Origin: Planctomycetota bacterium
GTDB taxonomy: Bacteria; Planctomycetota; Planctomycetia; Gemmatales; Gemmataceae
DNA: 64,000 nucleotides
Assembly (NCBI GenBank): GCA_016195405.1
Contig: JACPZP010000204.1
Span: forward strand, 1-64,000
Reading direction: 5' to 3'
The notes beneath the pieces are model-generated. The model saw only the letters and a list, made by a program, of their open reading frames with translations. It made no database searches and was not told where the DNA came from. Numbering within the stretch: position 1 is the first letter of the stretch; each line of letters begins with the position of its first letter. Both the position numbers and the translations under genes were made by a program. This document shows, in pieces, positions 25,115 through 33,231 of the stretch.

Positions 25115-25133
25115 CAGGCACACGGCTTGCTTT
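25115..25133 (+). promoter_or_regulatory. Sigma-54 (-24/-12) promoter of the kdp operon
   Basis: AGGCACACGGCTTGCTTT carries the invariant GG and GC dinucleotides separated by exactly 10 bp and matches the GGCAC-N5-TTGC consensus. Transcription would start near 25142, about 150 nt before the first small kdp ORF. The neighbouring NtrC-type regulator is the expected activator. Confidence 0.7.
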
Positions 25134-25290
25134 CGTTTCAGGGGGGTGTGAGCGATTTGCACAGAATCCTGCACAGAAACCGATCTTGTTCATTACCAAC
25201 CACTTGTGAACTCGCCCTCGATTTGCACGATTTTTTGTGTGTCCAAACCGCAGGAATAGGCCCCTGCGACGCTTCAGGGAATAACTTCCG

Positions 25291-25386
25291 ATGGATTTGC
25301 TGATTTGGCTTCCCGCTGTGATGTTGTTGGGCCTCGCGACACTTGGCCTGATGTTCGCCTTCGTGATGGCCTGCGACAAAGTGTGA
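25291..25386 (+). CDS. Tiny membrane protein preceding kdpF, 31 aa
   Basis: MDLLIWLPAVMLLGLATLGL continues for 11 more residues to a C-terminal ACDKV. It is one hydrophobic helix with a cytoplasm-like tail. Short ORFs of this kind, one helix ending in a C-D-(R/K) tail, often precede kdpF in other kdp operons as I recall them, without an assigned role. Located 38 nt before kdpF and behind the sigma-54 promoter, so it would be the first translated gene of the operon. Confidence 0.6.
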   Translation: MDLLIWLPAVMLLGLATLGLMFAFVMACDKV

Positions 25387-25423
25387 TTGTGCCACCTGAT
25401 CGCAACACCCGAATGGTACAACC

Positions 25424-25504
25424 ATGATCGTCTTAGCCGCCGTCGTGACCGCGCTGTTGTTCATTTACCTTCTCGCAGCGCTCTTGCGCCCCGACCGCTT
25501 CTAA
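25424..25504 (+). CDS. kdpF: KdpF, small subunit of the Kdp potassium ATPase
   Basis: A 26-residue single-helix peptide, MIVLAAVVTALLFIYLLAAL followed by LRPDRF. The L-L-x-P-(E/D)-(K/R)-F ending is the hallmark of KdpF, a lipid-like stabiliser of the KdpABC complex in the inner membrane. It ends 6 nt before the kdpA start. Position directly upstream of kdpA confirms the assignment. Confidence 0.88.
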   Translation: MIVLAAVVTALLFIYLLAALLRPDRF

Positions 25505-25510
25505 AGGGAA

Positions 25511-27355
25511 TTGGATCTGTCATTCATGTGGACTCTGCCGCTCCTTATTTTCCTCGCGACGGTTGTTCTCGCGATCCCGCTGGGCTCTTACTTGGCTGGG
25601 ATCTTCGACGGCCGAGTCCGCGCCTTGTGCTGGTTCCGCGGGGTGGAGCGGCGTCTCGACACGGGACCGCAGAATTGGAAGCAGTATGCCCTGGCGCTGC
25701 TCACATTCAACGTGGCGATTTTCATCGTGGGCTTTGCGATTCTTGCCCTTCAGCCGTTATTGCCGCTCAACCCCGATGACAAGGGGATGCTCTCGCCTAC
25801 GACGATTTTCAGCACGCTCTGCTCGTTTCTGAGCAACACCAATCTGCAGCACTATTCGGGCGAAGTGCACCTATCCTATTTCAGCCAACTCTTCTTCGTC
25901 TGTTGGATGCAATTCATCACGCCCGCGATCGGTCTGTGCGCATTGGTCGCGATCATCCGCGGCCTACGCGGCGACGCTCACATGGGCAACTTTTACGTCG
26001 ATCTTTGGCGCGGCGTCATTTACGTCTTCCTGCCGCTTTCGTTGATCTTGGCTGTCCCGCTCATCGCCTCCGGCGTGCCCATGACGCTGGAAGGCAACAT
26101 CCAGGTTCGCACCCTTGATCCCGGAGCGATGGGCGTCGGCGCGGATGGTCAGCCGACGCTGCTTCAAATCATCGCACGCGGGCCGGTGGCGGCCATCCTC
26201 GCCATCAAACAGCTCGGGACCAATGGCGGCGGATTCTTCGGCGCCAACTGCTGCCATCCGTTCGAGAATCCCAACGCCTGGAGCAATTTCCTCTCTTGTT
26301 CAGCGATCCTTTTGGCGCCGATGTCCTGCCTCGTCATGTTCGGCAAGATGCTCAACAACCTGCGACATGCGGCGGTCATTTTCGGCGTCATGTTCGTCCT
26401 CTCGGCGACAACCGTCGTCTGGGCCATTTACCACGACGCGATGCAGCCGAACCCCGCCCTGATCGCACACTCAGAACGAACGTACCAAATTCCCGATCCC
26501 GCAACCGAAAGCGGTTTGCGGACGATTACGTTGCCTGCCGTGGCCGGGCTGCCCGTGGATCAGGAATTGGGCAATCTCGAAGGCAAAGAGTTGCGCTTCG
26601 GCACGAGTGCCGGCGCCGCTTGGGCGGCATTTACGACGAATACATCAAACGGTTCCGTCAACTGCATGCACGATAGCCTTAATCCGCTCGCAGGGTTGGC
26701 TCCGCTAGCGGGGATGTGGCTCAATTGCATCTGGGGCGGTGTCGGCGTCGGACTCATCAACTTTCTGATCTACCTGGTTGTCGGCGTCTTTTTGGCAGGC
26801 CTGATGGTCGGCCGAACTCCGGAGTACCTCGGCAAAAAGGTCGAGGCGCGCGAGATGAAACTGGCGATGCTAGCGCTCTTGATCCATCCGCTCATGATCC
26901 TGGGTCCAACCGGCCTGTTCGCCGCCACCGACTGGGGCATCAAGTCGATGAACAACCCCGGGGCCCACGGATTCTCGGAAGTCCTCTATGAATTCAGCTC
27001 GGCGTCTGCCAACAACGGCTCCGGCTTCGAGGGCCTCGCGGACACTTACGGCTTTAACGACGACTCCGCAAACCCCTCGCAACCCGCGCCCTACGCCCCG
27101 CTCTGGGACATCGCCTGCGGTCTCGTGATGATTATCTGCCGGTTCATCCCGATCATTGCACCGCTGGCCATTGCCGGCAGCCTGGCGGCCAAGAAGCCGA
27201 CGCCTTTCACCGCCGGCACCATGCGCACCGACACGGCCACATTCGGATTCGTGCTGTTGGGAACGATCCTGCTGGTTGGCGCCCTATTGTTCTTACCAGC
27301 AGCGGTGCTCGGGCCTATCGCCGAGCATCTTGGACCGATTCCATTCGGTGGATAG
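25511..27355 (+). CDS. kdpA: Potassium-transporting ATPase subunit A
   Basis: A 614-residue polytopic protein, the K+-translocating subunit of the high-affinity Kdp ATPase. Family motifs are clear: CWMQFITPAIG, the filter-region GTNGGGFFGANCCHPFENP, the TNTSNGSVNCMHDSLNPLAG repeat and SANNGSGFEGL. The annotated start is a TTG with AAAGGGA upstream; an ATG at 25526 is the alternative and would only remove MDLSF. The Cys-Cys pair in the first filter motif replaces residues that are usually Ser-Ala in well-known homologues. A palindromic repeat separates it from kdpB. Confidence 0.95.
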   Translation: MDLSFMWTLPLLIFLATVVLAIPLGSYLAGIFDGRVRALCWFRGVERRLDTGPQNWKQYALALLTFNVAIFIVGFAILALQPLLPLNPDDKGMLSPTTIFSTLCSFLSNTNLQHYSGEVHLSYFSQLFFVCWMQFITPAIGLCALVAIIRGLRGDAHMGNFYVDLWRGVIYVFLPLSLILAVPLIASGVPMTLEGNIQVRTLDPGAMGVGADGQPTLLQIIARGPVAAILAIKQLGTNGGGFFGANCCHPFENPNAWSNFLSCSAILLAPMSCLVMFGKMLNNLRHAAVIFGVMFVLSATTVVWAIYHDAMQPNPALIAHSERTYQIPDPATESGLRTITLPAVAGLPVDQELGNLEGKELRFGTSAGAAWAAFTTNTSNGSVNCMHDSLNPLAGLAPLAGMWLNCIWGGVGVGLINFLIYLVVGVFLAGLMVGRTPEYLGKKVEAREMKLAMLALLIHPLMILGPTGLFAATDWGIKSMNNPGAHGFSEVLYEFSSASANNGSGFEGLADTYGFNDDSANPSQPAPYAPLWDIACGLVMIICRFIPIIAPLAIAGSLAAKKPTPFTAGTMRTDTATFGFVLLGTILLVGALLFLPAAVLGPIAEHLGPIPFGG

Positions 27356-27368
27356 AGCCGGTTCACAA

Positions 27369-27426
27369 CCCGTAGCCGCAGCCTTCAGGCTGCGACTTTC
27401 CGCAGGCTAAAACCTGCGGCTACGGG
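27369..27426. repeat. Palindromic repeat family C between kdpA and kdpB
   Basis: CCCGTAGCCGCAGCCTTCAGG and its partner CTAAAACCTGCGGCTACGGG form a 58-bp inverted repeat with a six-base centre. It fills nearly the whole kdpA-kdpB gap and could act as an RNA hairpin there. Confidence 0.85.
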
Positions 27427-27448
27427 ATTGAAAAGCAGTGAGACTTTC

Positions 27449-29686
27449 ATGCCGCAGACCGTATACATCGCACCCTATGTGCAAGGGCCTTCTCCCGAAG
27501 AGCTCAAGCTTACCCGGCGAGCCAGTCGCCGCTCCGGTCTGTTCGCGCCACACCTCTTGAAAGCCGCCTTCAAGCAATCCTTGGTAATGTTGCGGCCCGA
27601 CATCCAATGGAAAAACCCGGTGATGTTCGTGGTCGAGGTGGGGACCGTCCTGACTGCTGTGTTCACGGTCGCTCGCCTTCTCGGAAACTTTTCGCACATC
27701 TCGTTGGAATATCTGATAGCCCTCGATGTCTGGCTGCTCGCGACGGTTCTGTTCGCGAACTTCGCAACTGCGCTCGCCGAGGCGCGTGGCAAGGCGCAGG
27801 CGGATACGCTTCGCAAGACTCGTCGCGAAACTCCCGCGATTCGCTTCCGCCGCTACGAATCAGACAATCCTCGTCTCCTCAGCGGCGCAAAAATTGATCG
27901 CAACGTGCTGGAGAGCATCGCTTCCACCGAGTTGAAGGCGAATGACGTTATCCTTGTCGAAGCCGGGCAAGTGATTCCCGGCGACGGTGAGGTAATCGAG
28001 GGCGTGGCGTCCGTGGACGAATCGGCCATTACAGGCGAATCCGCACCCGTCATCCGCGAGGCCGGCGGCGATCACTCCGGCGTCACCGGCGGCACCCGCG
28101 TCCTCTCCGACCGAATCGTGGTCCGTATCACGGCCGGGGCCGGTAAGTCGTTTCTAGACCGAATGATCGCCTTGGTCGAAGGCGCCATTCGTCAGCGCAC
28201 GCCCAACGAAATCGCGCTCTCGTTGGTCCTTTCCGCGTTCACCTTGATCTTCTTGATTGTCACCGCCGCGCTTTGGCCGATGGCTTTGAACGCCGAGCTG
28301 TACATGAAGGACTATCTCGGCGCGGCCGAACCCGTGAAAGGATTGGGGACCGACGTGCCGACGTTGGTCGCGCTTCTCGTCTGTCTCATCCCCACAACGA
28401 TTGGCGCGCTCTTGGCGGCTATTGGCATCGCCGGCATGGACCGCGCCTTGCGGGCGAACATCCTCGCCAAGAGCGGCAAAGCCGTCGAGGTAGCCGGCGA
28501 CGTCGACACCCTTCTTCTGGACAAGACCGGCACCATCACCGTTGGCAATCGCAAAGCGACCCAGTTCATCCCACTGGACGGTTACAGCGCCGCCGAGCTG
28601 GGGCAGCTGGCGGCCCTCGCATCCGTCGCGGACCAAACGCCGGAAGGAAAGAGTATCGTGGATTTGCACCAGAAATTGCCGCTCAATGGGCAACACGGTC
28701 CGCGATCGACGTCTCCGGCCCTGTTAGAGGCAAGCATTCCTTCAGGAGCCCGCTTTATCGAGTTCACAGCGCAGACGCGCATGAGCGGCATCGACTTGCC
28801 CGATGGCCGCCAAATCCGCAAAGGAGCGCCGGACGCGATCATCCGCAACGTCGAGCAAAACGACGGCCTGATTCCGTCCCGATTGACGCAACAAGTGGCA
28901 GAGGTTGCTTCCAAAGGCGCCACGCCTCTGTTGGTCTGTGAAGGCAACCGGCTGGCCGGCATGATTGTGTTAGAGGATATCCTCAAGCCAGGGATGCGCG
29001 ACCGCTTCGAGCGCTTGCGCCGCATGGGACTTCGAACCGTCATGGTCACCGGCGACAATCCGCTGACGGCCAAGGCCATCGCGGAGCAAGCCGGCGTCGA
29101 CGATTACATCGCCCAAGCCACCCCGGAAGCAAAGTTGGCCTACATCCGCAAGGAGCAGGCCGGTGGCAAGCTCGTGGCGATGATGGGCGACGGCACCAAC
29201 GACGCACCCGCCCTGGCCCAAGCGGACGTCGGCGTGGCCATGAACTCCGGCACGCAGGCCGCCAAGGAAGCCGGCAACATGGTCGACCTCGACAGCGATC
29301 CGACCAAGCTCATTGAAGTCGTCGAGATCGGCAAGCAACTCTTAATGACGCGCGGCGCTTTGACGACGTTCTCGATCGCCAACGATTTGGCCAAGTACTT
29401 TGCCATTGTACCCGCCCTGTTCGCCGCCACGCTCCCGTGGTTGAAGCCGTTCGACATCATGAATTTGCATTCGGCGACCTCGGCAATCCTGTCGGCAGTG
29501 ATCTTCAACGCGATCATCATCCCGTTGTTGATTCCGATTGCACTCAAGGGAGTCAGGTATCGTCCCGTGGGGGCGGATGCACTCTTACGCCGCAATCTGC
29601 TCATCTGGGGATTGGGAGGCGTAATTGTGCCGTTTGCAGGAATCAAATTGATCGACCTGCTGCTGGCCGGCTTGAATCTGGTTTGA
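27449..29686 (+). CDS. kdpB: Potassium-transporting ATPase ATP-binding subunit B
   Basis: A 745-residue P-type ATPase, the energising subunit of KdpFABC. The phosphorylation motif DKTGT has its Asp at residue 358; [14 protein letters not shown] and the membrane helices are in expected order. It is longer than most KdpB proteins, with an extra segment after the DKTGT region (around [17 protein letters not shown]). I use the ATG at 27449 ([10 protein letters not shown]); a TTG at 27428 would overlap the palindromic repeat. Followed by kdpC after a second, unrelated palindrome. Confidence 0.96.
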   Translation: MPQTVYIAPYVQGPSPEELKLTRRASRRSGLFAPHLLKAAFKQSLVMLRPDIQWKNPVMFVVEVGTVLTAVFTVARLLGNFSHISLEYLIALDVWLLATVLFANFATALAEARGKAQADTLRKTRRETPAIRFRRYESDNPRLLSGAKIDRNVLESIASTELKANDVILVEAGQVIPGDGEVIEGVASVDESAITGESAPVIREAGGDHSGVTGGTRVLSDRIVVRITAGAGKSFLDRMIALVEGAIRQRTPNEIALSLVLSAFTLIFLIVTAALWPMALNAELYMKDYLGAAEPVKGLGTDVPTLVALLVCLIPTTIGALLAAIGIAGMDRALRANILAKSGKAVEVAGDVDTLLLDKTGTITVGNRKATQFIPLDGYSAAELGQLAALASVADQTPEGKSIVDLHQKLPLNGQHGPRSTSPALLEASIPSGARFIEFTAQTRMSGIDLPDGRQIRKGAPDAIIRNVEQNDGLIPSRLTQQVAEVASKGATPLLVCEGNRLAGMIVLEDILKPGMRDRFERLRRMGLRTVMVTGDNPLTAKAIAEQAGVDDYIAQATPEAKLAYIRKEQAGGKLVAMMGDGTNDAPALAQADVGVAMNSGTQAAKEAGNMVDLDSDPTKLIEVVEIGKQLLMTRGALTTFSIANDLAKYFAIVPALFAATLPWLKPFDIMNLHSATSAILSAVIFNAIIIPLLIPIALKGVRYRPVGADALLRRNLLIWGLGGVIVPFAGIKLIDLLLAGLNLV

Positions 29687-29698
29687 GTATTTAGGTAT

Positions 29699-29814
29699 GG
29701 AGTGCGGTGATTGATCACCGCTTTTGGATTTTTAGGAGAGCACGTCTTACCCCGAAGAACATCGCGGCCACGATGCTCCTAAAATCCAAAAGCGGTGGTC
29801 AATCGCCGCACTCC
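29699..29814. repeat. Palindromic repeat family B (MITE-like), copy 1
   Basis: The arms GGAGTGCGGTGATTGATCAC and GTGGTCAATCGCCGCACTCC, continued by CGCTTTTGGATTTTTAGGAG and its complement, make roughly 40-bp inverted termini around a 35-bp core. It lies between kdpB and kdpC. A diverged copy is at 51066-51174. Confidence 0.88.
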
Positions 29815-29832
29815 AAATCACTGGAAGAAAAC

Positions 29833-30498
29833 ATGCTTCCGCATCTGCGTGCGAATCTGTGGCTCATGGCATTGACGCTTCTAATCTGCAGCGTCTTTTA
29901 TCCGGCAGCTCTTCTCGGCCTCGGGCAGACCTTGTTCCGCGATCAAGCCAACGGCAGCATCATCGTCGATGAGCATGGCCAGCCGCTTGGCTCTCGGCTC
30001 ATCGCCCAGCCGTTCACCGCGGACGAATACTTCCAGCCGCGGCCCTCGGCGGCATCGTATAACGGCGCCGCCTCCAACGCAAGCAACTGGGGCGCGAGCA
30101 ACCACTTGCTCCGTGAGCGCGTGGAGAGACAGCTCGGTCCGATCGTCAAGTATCGCAGCGGACTTAAGAAGGGTGAAAGAGTGGCGCCGGACATTTCTTT
30201 CGACAAGTGGAGGCAAGAACACCCGGATGCCGACTTGGAAACCGTTCCCGCGGACATGGTCATGGCGTCGGGCTCGGGCTTGGACCCGCACATCACTCTT
30301 AAGAACGCTCTCTATCAGCTCGACCGCGTATCAGCAAAGTGGGCGGAACGAACGGGACGCGACGCCGCGGCAGTTCGTAACGAGATCGAAAGTCTGCTGC
30401 ATCAGAAGGCCGAAGCGCCTCTGGACGGGCTGGCCGGGGTGGATTTGATCAATGTCTTGGAAGTGAACTTGGCGTTGCGCGAACGCCTCGGACGTTGA
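29833..30498 (+). CDS. kdpC: Potassium-transporting ATPase subunit C
   Basis: A 221-residue protein starting [10 protein letters not shown] with one N-terminal membrane helix. Family blocks follow: [24 protein letters not shown] and the conserved end-region [15 protein letters not shown]. KdpC stabilises the KdpB-KdpA complex and helps ATP binding. GGAAG lies 6 nt before the ATG; the frame is open further upstream but that part is the family B repeat. Last gene of the kdp operon. Confidence 0.95.
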   Translation: MLPHLRANLWLMALTLLICSVFYPAALLGLGQTLFRDQANGSIIVDEHGQPLGSRLIAQPFTADEYFQPRPSAASYNGAASNASNWGASNHLLRERVERQLGPIVKYRSGLKKGERVAPDISFDKWRQEHPDADLETVPADMVMASGSGLDPHITLKNALYQLDRVSAKWAERTGRDAAAVRNEIESLLHQKAEAPLDGLAGVDLINVLEVNLALRERLGR

Positions 30499-30631
30499 AT
30501 CGCCTGCTTGCGTTGTTGAACCATGCGAGAAGGTGTGCCGGTTTTCGGCCGCCGGGCGGAGGGCCGGAACGTAGCCGGTTCCTCCGCTTTTGCCATTCCA
30601 GTTCGAAAAGACAAACAGCGAGCCAACGGAG

Positions 30632-30718
30632 CGGAGAGGGAGGGATTCGAACCCTCGGTGATCTTGCGACCACACCGGTTTTCGAGACCGGCCCAATCGG
30701 CCGCTCTGGCACCTCTCC
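30632..30718 (-). tRNA. tRNA-Ser (anticodon CGA)
   Basis: The minus strand folds as a serine tRNA: acceptor GGAGAGG pairs with CCTCTCC, discriminator G, a long variable arm, T loop GGTTCGAATCC, and anticodon stem CCGGT/ACCGG around loop CTCGAAA giving anticodon CGA. Length is 87 nt and CCA is not encoded. Confidence 0.93.
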
Positions 30719-30768
30719 CAATGGCGAACTTCCGTATCCTAGCAGAGCGCGTCTTTTTCGACAACTTA

Positions 30769-30811
30769 GGCGAGCGTCAGGGCGTCAGCCCGACGTGCAT
30801 GTTCTAACACG
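30769..30811. repeat. Half copy of repeat family F
   Basis: GGCGAGCGTCAGGGCGTCAG CCCGACGTGC matches one arm of the palindrome at 59647-59714. It lies just upstream of the epimerase-family gene. Confidence 0.65.
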
Positions 30812-30824
30812 CCTGGGGGCTTTC

Positions 30825-31760
30825 ATGCGAACACTTATAACCGGTGGCGCCGGATTTGTCGGATCGCATCTTTGTGATCGATTTCTCGGCGAAGGTCATG
30901 AAGTCCTCTGCGTCGACAACTTCATCACCGGCAATCTCGGCAACTGCGAGCACATGCGCGGCAACCCCAGCTTTCAGTTCATCCGCCACGACATTTCGCA
31001 TCCCATCGAGATCGATGGCCCGCTTGACAACATCCTGCACTTCGCTTCGCCCGCTAGCCCCGTCGATTACTTGCGCCATCCCATCCCTACTCTGAAAGTC
31101 GGTTCACTGGGAACACACAATACGCTCGGTTTGGCCAAGGCGAAAAAGGCACGTTACCTCCTGGCAAGCACCAGCGAAGTCTACGGCGACCCCGAACAGC
31201 ACCCGCAGCGCGAGGACTACTGGGGCCATGTCAATCCCATAGGCATCCGCGGCGTCTATGACGAAGCCAAGCGCTTCGCCGAGGCGATGACCATGTCGTA
31301 TCACCGCTACCACAGTGTCGACACGCACATCGTCCGCATCTTCAACACATACGGCGAACGCATGCGCCTCGACGACGGCCGGGTCGTGCCAAACCTCATG
31401 GGCCAAGCCCTGCGCGGTGAGCCGCTGACGGTATATGGGGATGGCTCGCAGACGCGCAGCTTTTGCTACGTCGCCGACTTGGTGGATGGCATTTACCGCC
31501 TTCTGTTCACGGAATTCCACGAGCCGGTCAACCTCGGCAACCCCAATGAAGTTAGCATTCTCGAATTCGCCAAGGAGATTTTGGAGCTGTCGGGGAGTAA
31601 AAGCCGGATTGAGTTCAAGCCGCTGCCGCAGGACGACCCGAAAGTGCGGCGGCCCGACATCACGCGAGCACGCAGGCTCCTGGGTTGGGAGCCGAAGATT
31701 GAACGCCGTGAAGGGATGAAAAGGACGATGGAGTATTTCAAGAACAAAGTAAACGGGTGA
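30825..31760 (+). CDS. UDP-glucuronate decarboxylase-like NAD-dependent epimerase
   Basis: A 311-residue short-chain dehydrogenase/reductase of extended type. Its Rossmann motif is [11 protein letters not shown] at the N-terminus; [24 protein letters not shown] and the catalytic YDEAKR (YxxxK) follow. HFASPASP and WGHVNPIG are typical of UDP-xylose synthases, which convert UDP-glucuronate to UDP-xylose for polysaccharide or glycan synthesis; some paralogues are UDP-glucose epimerases. Start at [11 protein letters not shown] with a GGGGG stretch upstream; the longer frame runs through the tRNA. No other sugar-nucleotide gene is adjacent. Confidence 0.85.
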   Translation: MRTLITGGAGFVGSHLCDRFLGEGHEVLCVDNFITGNLGNCEHMRGNPSFQFIRHDISHPIEIDGPLDNILHFASPASPVDYLRHPIPTLKVGSLGTHNTLGLAKAKKARYLLASTSEVYGDPEQHPQREDYWGHVNPIGIRGVYDEAKRFAEAMTMSYHRYHSVDTHIVRIFNTYGERMRLDDGRVVPNLMGQALRGEPLTVYGDGSQTRSFCYVADLVDGIYRLLFTEFHEPVNLGNPNEVSILEFAKEILELSGSKSRIEFKPLPQDDPKVRRPDITRARRLLGWEPKIERREGMKRTMEYFKNKVNG

Positions 31761-31767
31761 AATCCAA

Positions 31768-31965
31768 CTACACTTCCGTGCGCGGACGCCTTTTGTTTGT
31801 TCGTCGATCATCTTCCTGAGCTGATTTGCCTCGCCGGCTCACCGCTTCCTTAAGAATGAACTCGATCTGGCCGTTCAGGCTGCGCAGCTCCTGCTGGGCC
31901 CAGCCCTCCAGCGCTTCGTGGAGGGCCGGGTCGATCCGGAGCAGAAATGCTTTGCGTTCCTTCAT
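31768..31965 (-). CDS. Ribbon-helix-helix (Arc-like) small protein
   Basis: A 65-residue protein. MKERKAFLLRIDPALHEALE followed by WAQQELRSLNGQIEFILKEAV matches the strand-helix-helix pattern of Arc/CopG-type DNA-binding proteins, with a basic, disordered tail. It lies downstream of the SPFH-domain gene on the same strand, with only a palindrome between. I recall such SPFH-RHH pairs from other genomes, but the functional link is unknown. The ribosome binding site is weak. Confidence 0.75.
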   Translation of the reverse strand: MKERKAFLLRIDPALHEALEGWAQQELRSLNGQIEFILKEAVSRRGKSAQEDDRRTNKRRPRTEV

Positions 31966-31976
31966 GCCCGTTTCTC

Positions 31977-32032
31977 GTAGGACGGATTTGCAATCCGTCC
32001 GGTCGACTGGACGGTTTGCAAAACCGTCCTAC
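31977..32032. repeat. Palindromic repeat family G
   Basis: Two abutting imperfect hairpins: GTAGGACGGATTTGCAATCC then GTCC, and GGACGGTTTGCAAAACCGTCC TAC. The outer ends are complementary (GTAGGACGG / CCGTCCTAC). Sits between the SPFH and ribbon-helix-helix genes. Confidence 0.8.
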
Positions 32033-32044
32033 TGCTTAAATCAA

Positions 32045-32932
32045 TCAAGCATACAGCGTGCCGGTGTTGATCACCGGGTGCACCTCGCTCTCGCCGCACA
32101 GGACCACGAGCAGATTGCTGACCATTGCCGCTTTGCGCTCTTCGTCAAGCTTCACCACGCCCTGTTTCTCCAGATCCTGAAGGGCCATCTGCACCATGCT
32201 GACCGCTCCATGAACGATCTTTTGCCGGGCGGCGATGACGGCCTCGGCTTGCTGGCGGCGGAGCATGGCTTGGGCGATCTCCGGCGCATACGCCAAATGG
32301 GTGAGCCGGGCTTCGTCCACCGCCACGCCCGCTTTGGCAAGCCGGTCCTGCAATTCCTTGGAAAGCGTGTGCGAAATCTCCTCAAAGCCGCTGCGCAAAG
32401 TCACCTCATTCTGCTCGCCGTGATCGTAGGCATAGCTGTTGGCCAGGTGGCGCACGGCAGTCTCGCTCTGGATGCGAACGTACTGTTCGTAATCCTGAAC
32501 GTCGAAGCAAGCCTGGGCGGTCTCCTCGACGCGCCACACGACAACGGCGGCGATCTCGATTGGGTTTCCTTGTTTGTCATTGACCTTGAGCTTGGCGCCT
32601 TCAAGGTTGCGAGCCCGCAACGACACCTTGCGCCGAGTCATGAAAGGATTGGTCCACCAGAAGCCGCTCTCACGAGCCGTTCCTTTATAGGAACCGAACA
32701 GGGTCAATAGGCACGCCTCATTGGGCAGAAGCGTGAAATGGCCCACCATGAGCAAAATCGCCAATCCCCCGACCAGGGCGCCGGCAATGATCACGTAAAC
32801 CGCGCTGGTTTCTTTGCGGTCCGCCGCCATAGCCCCAACGATGAACGTCGCAATTCCCAAGAGTAGAATGCAGATGTTCACCACAAGCATCAGCCAACCG
32901 TTCGTCAGCGTCACCGTTTTCTCTTTGATCAT
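32045..32932 (-). CDS. SPFH (band 7/stomatin-like) membrane protein
   Basis: A 295-residue protein with two N-terminal hydrophobic helices (about 12-35 and 46-65). An SPFH domain follows (about 70-220: LLPNEACLLTLFGSYKGTAR, NPIEIAAVVVWRV, ETAVRHLANSYAYD) and a helical C-terminus (AQAMLRRQQAEAVIAAR). SPFH proteins oligomerise in membranes as scaffolds or microdomains. AAGGAG lies 8 nt before the ATG. Immediately upstream is a palindromic family A element, in the same position as in front of the emfourin-like gene. Downstream is a ribbon-helix-helix gene. Confidence 0.88.
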   Translation of the reverse strand: MIKEKTVTLTNGWLMLVVNICILLLGIATFIVGAMAADRKETSAVYVIIAGALVGGLAILLMVGHFTLLPNEACLLTLFGSYKGTARESGFWWTNPFMTRRKVSLRARNLEGAKLKVNDKQGNPIEIAAVVVWRVEETAQACFDVQDYEQYVRIQSETAVRHLANSYAYDHGEQNEVTLRSGFEEISHTLSKELQDRLAKAGVAVDEARLTHLAYAPEIAQAMLRRQQAEAVIAARQKIVHGAVSMVQMALQDLEKQGVVKLDEERKAAMVSNLLVVLCGESEVHPVINTGTLYA

Positions 32933-32952
32933 GGCACGCTCCTTATTGAAGT

Positions 32953-33010
32953 GGTTTCAAAACGGGGTCAGGACCTCTAGAATTACAGGTCCTGACCCCC
33001 TTTTGAGACC
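32953..33010. repeat. Palindromic repeat family A, copy 2
   Basis: GGTTTCAAAACGGGGTCAGG ACC and GGTCCTGACCCCCTTTTGAG ACC form a near-perfect 58-bp inverted repeat just upstream of the SPFH gene ribosome binding site. Confidence 0.88.
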
Positions 33011-33126
33011 ATTCGGCATAATATTGAAATGATATCACCGTGATAGCCAAAAGGCAAGCCCCTGGCTGTCGCGATTCCGCCTTCCCGGCTATACTGATCG
33101 TGTGTGGTCCCGTATTTGCGCACCAG

Positions 33127-33212
33127 GTGTGGCCTGGGCTGAGGCATTGCGAAGCCCCGGCGTCCAGTGCGGCGACCCGTTCCGGGGCTTCGACTCAGCC
33201 CCGGCCACACAC
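33127..33212. repeat. Palindromic repeat family D, copy 2
   Basis: GTGTGGCCTGGGCTGAGGC with GCGAAGCCCCGG is answered by CCGGGGCTTCG and CTCAGCCCCGGCCACAC. It ends 20 nt before leuC and resembles 2780-2870. Confidence 0.82.
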
Positions 33213-33231
33213 CGACGCCGGAGCTTCATTG

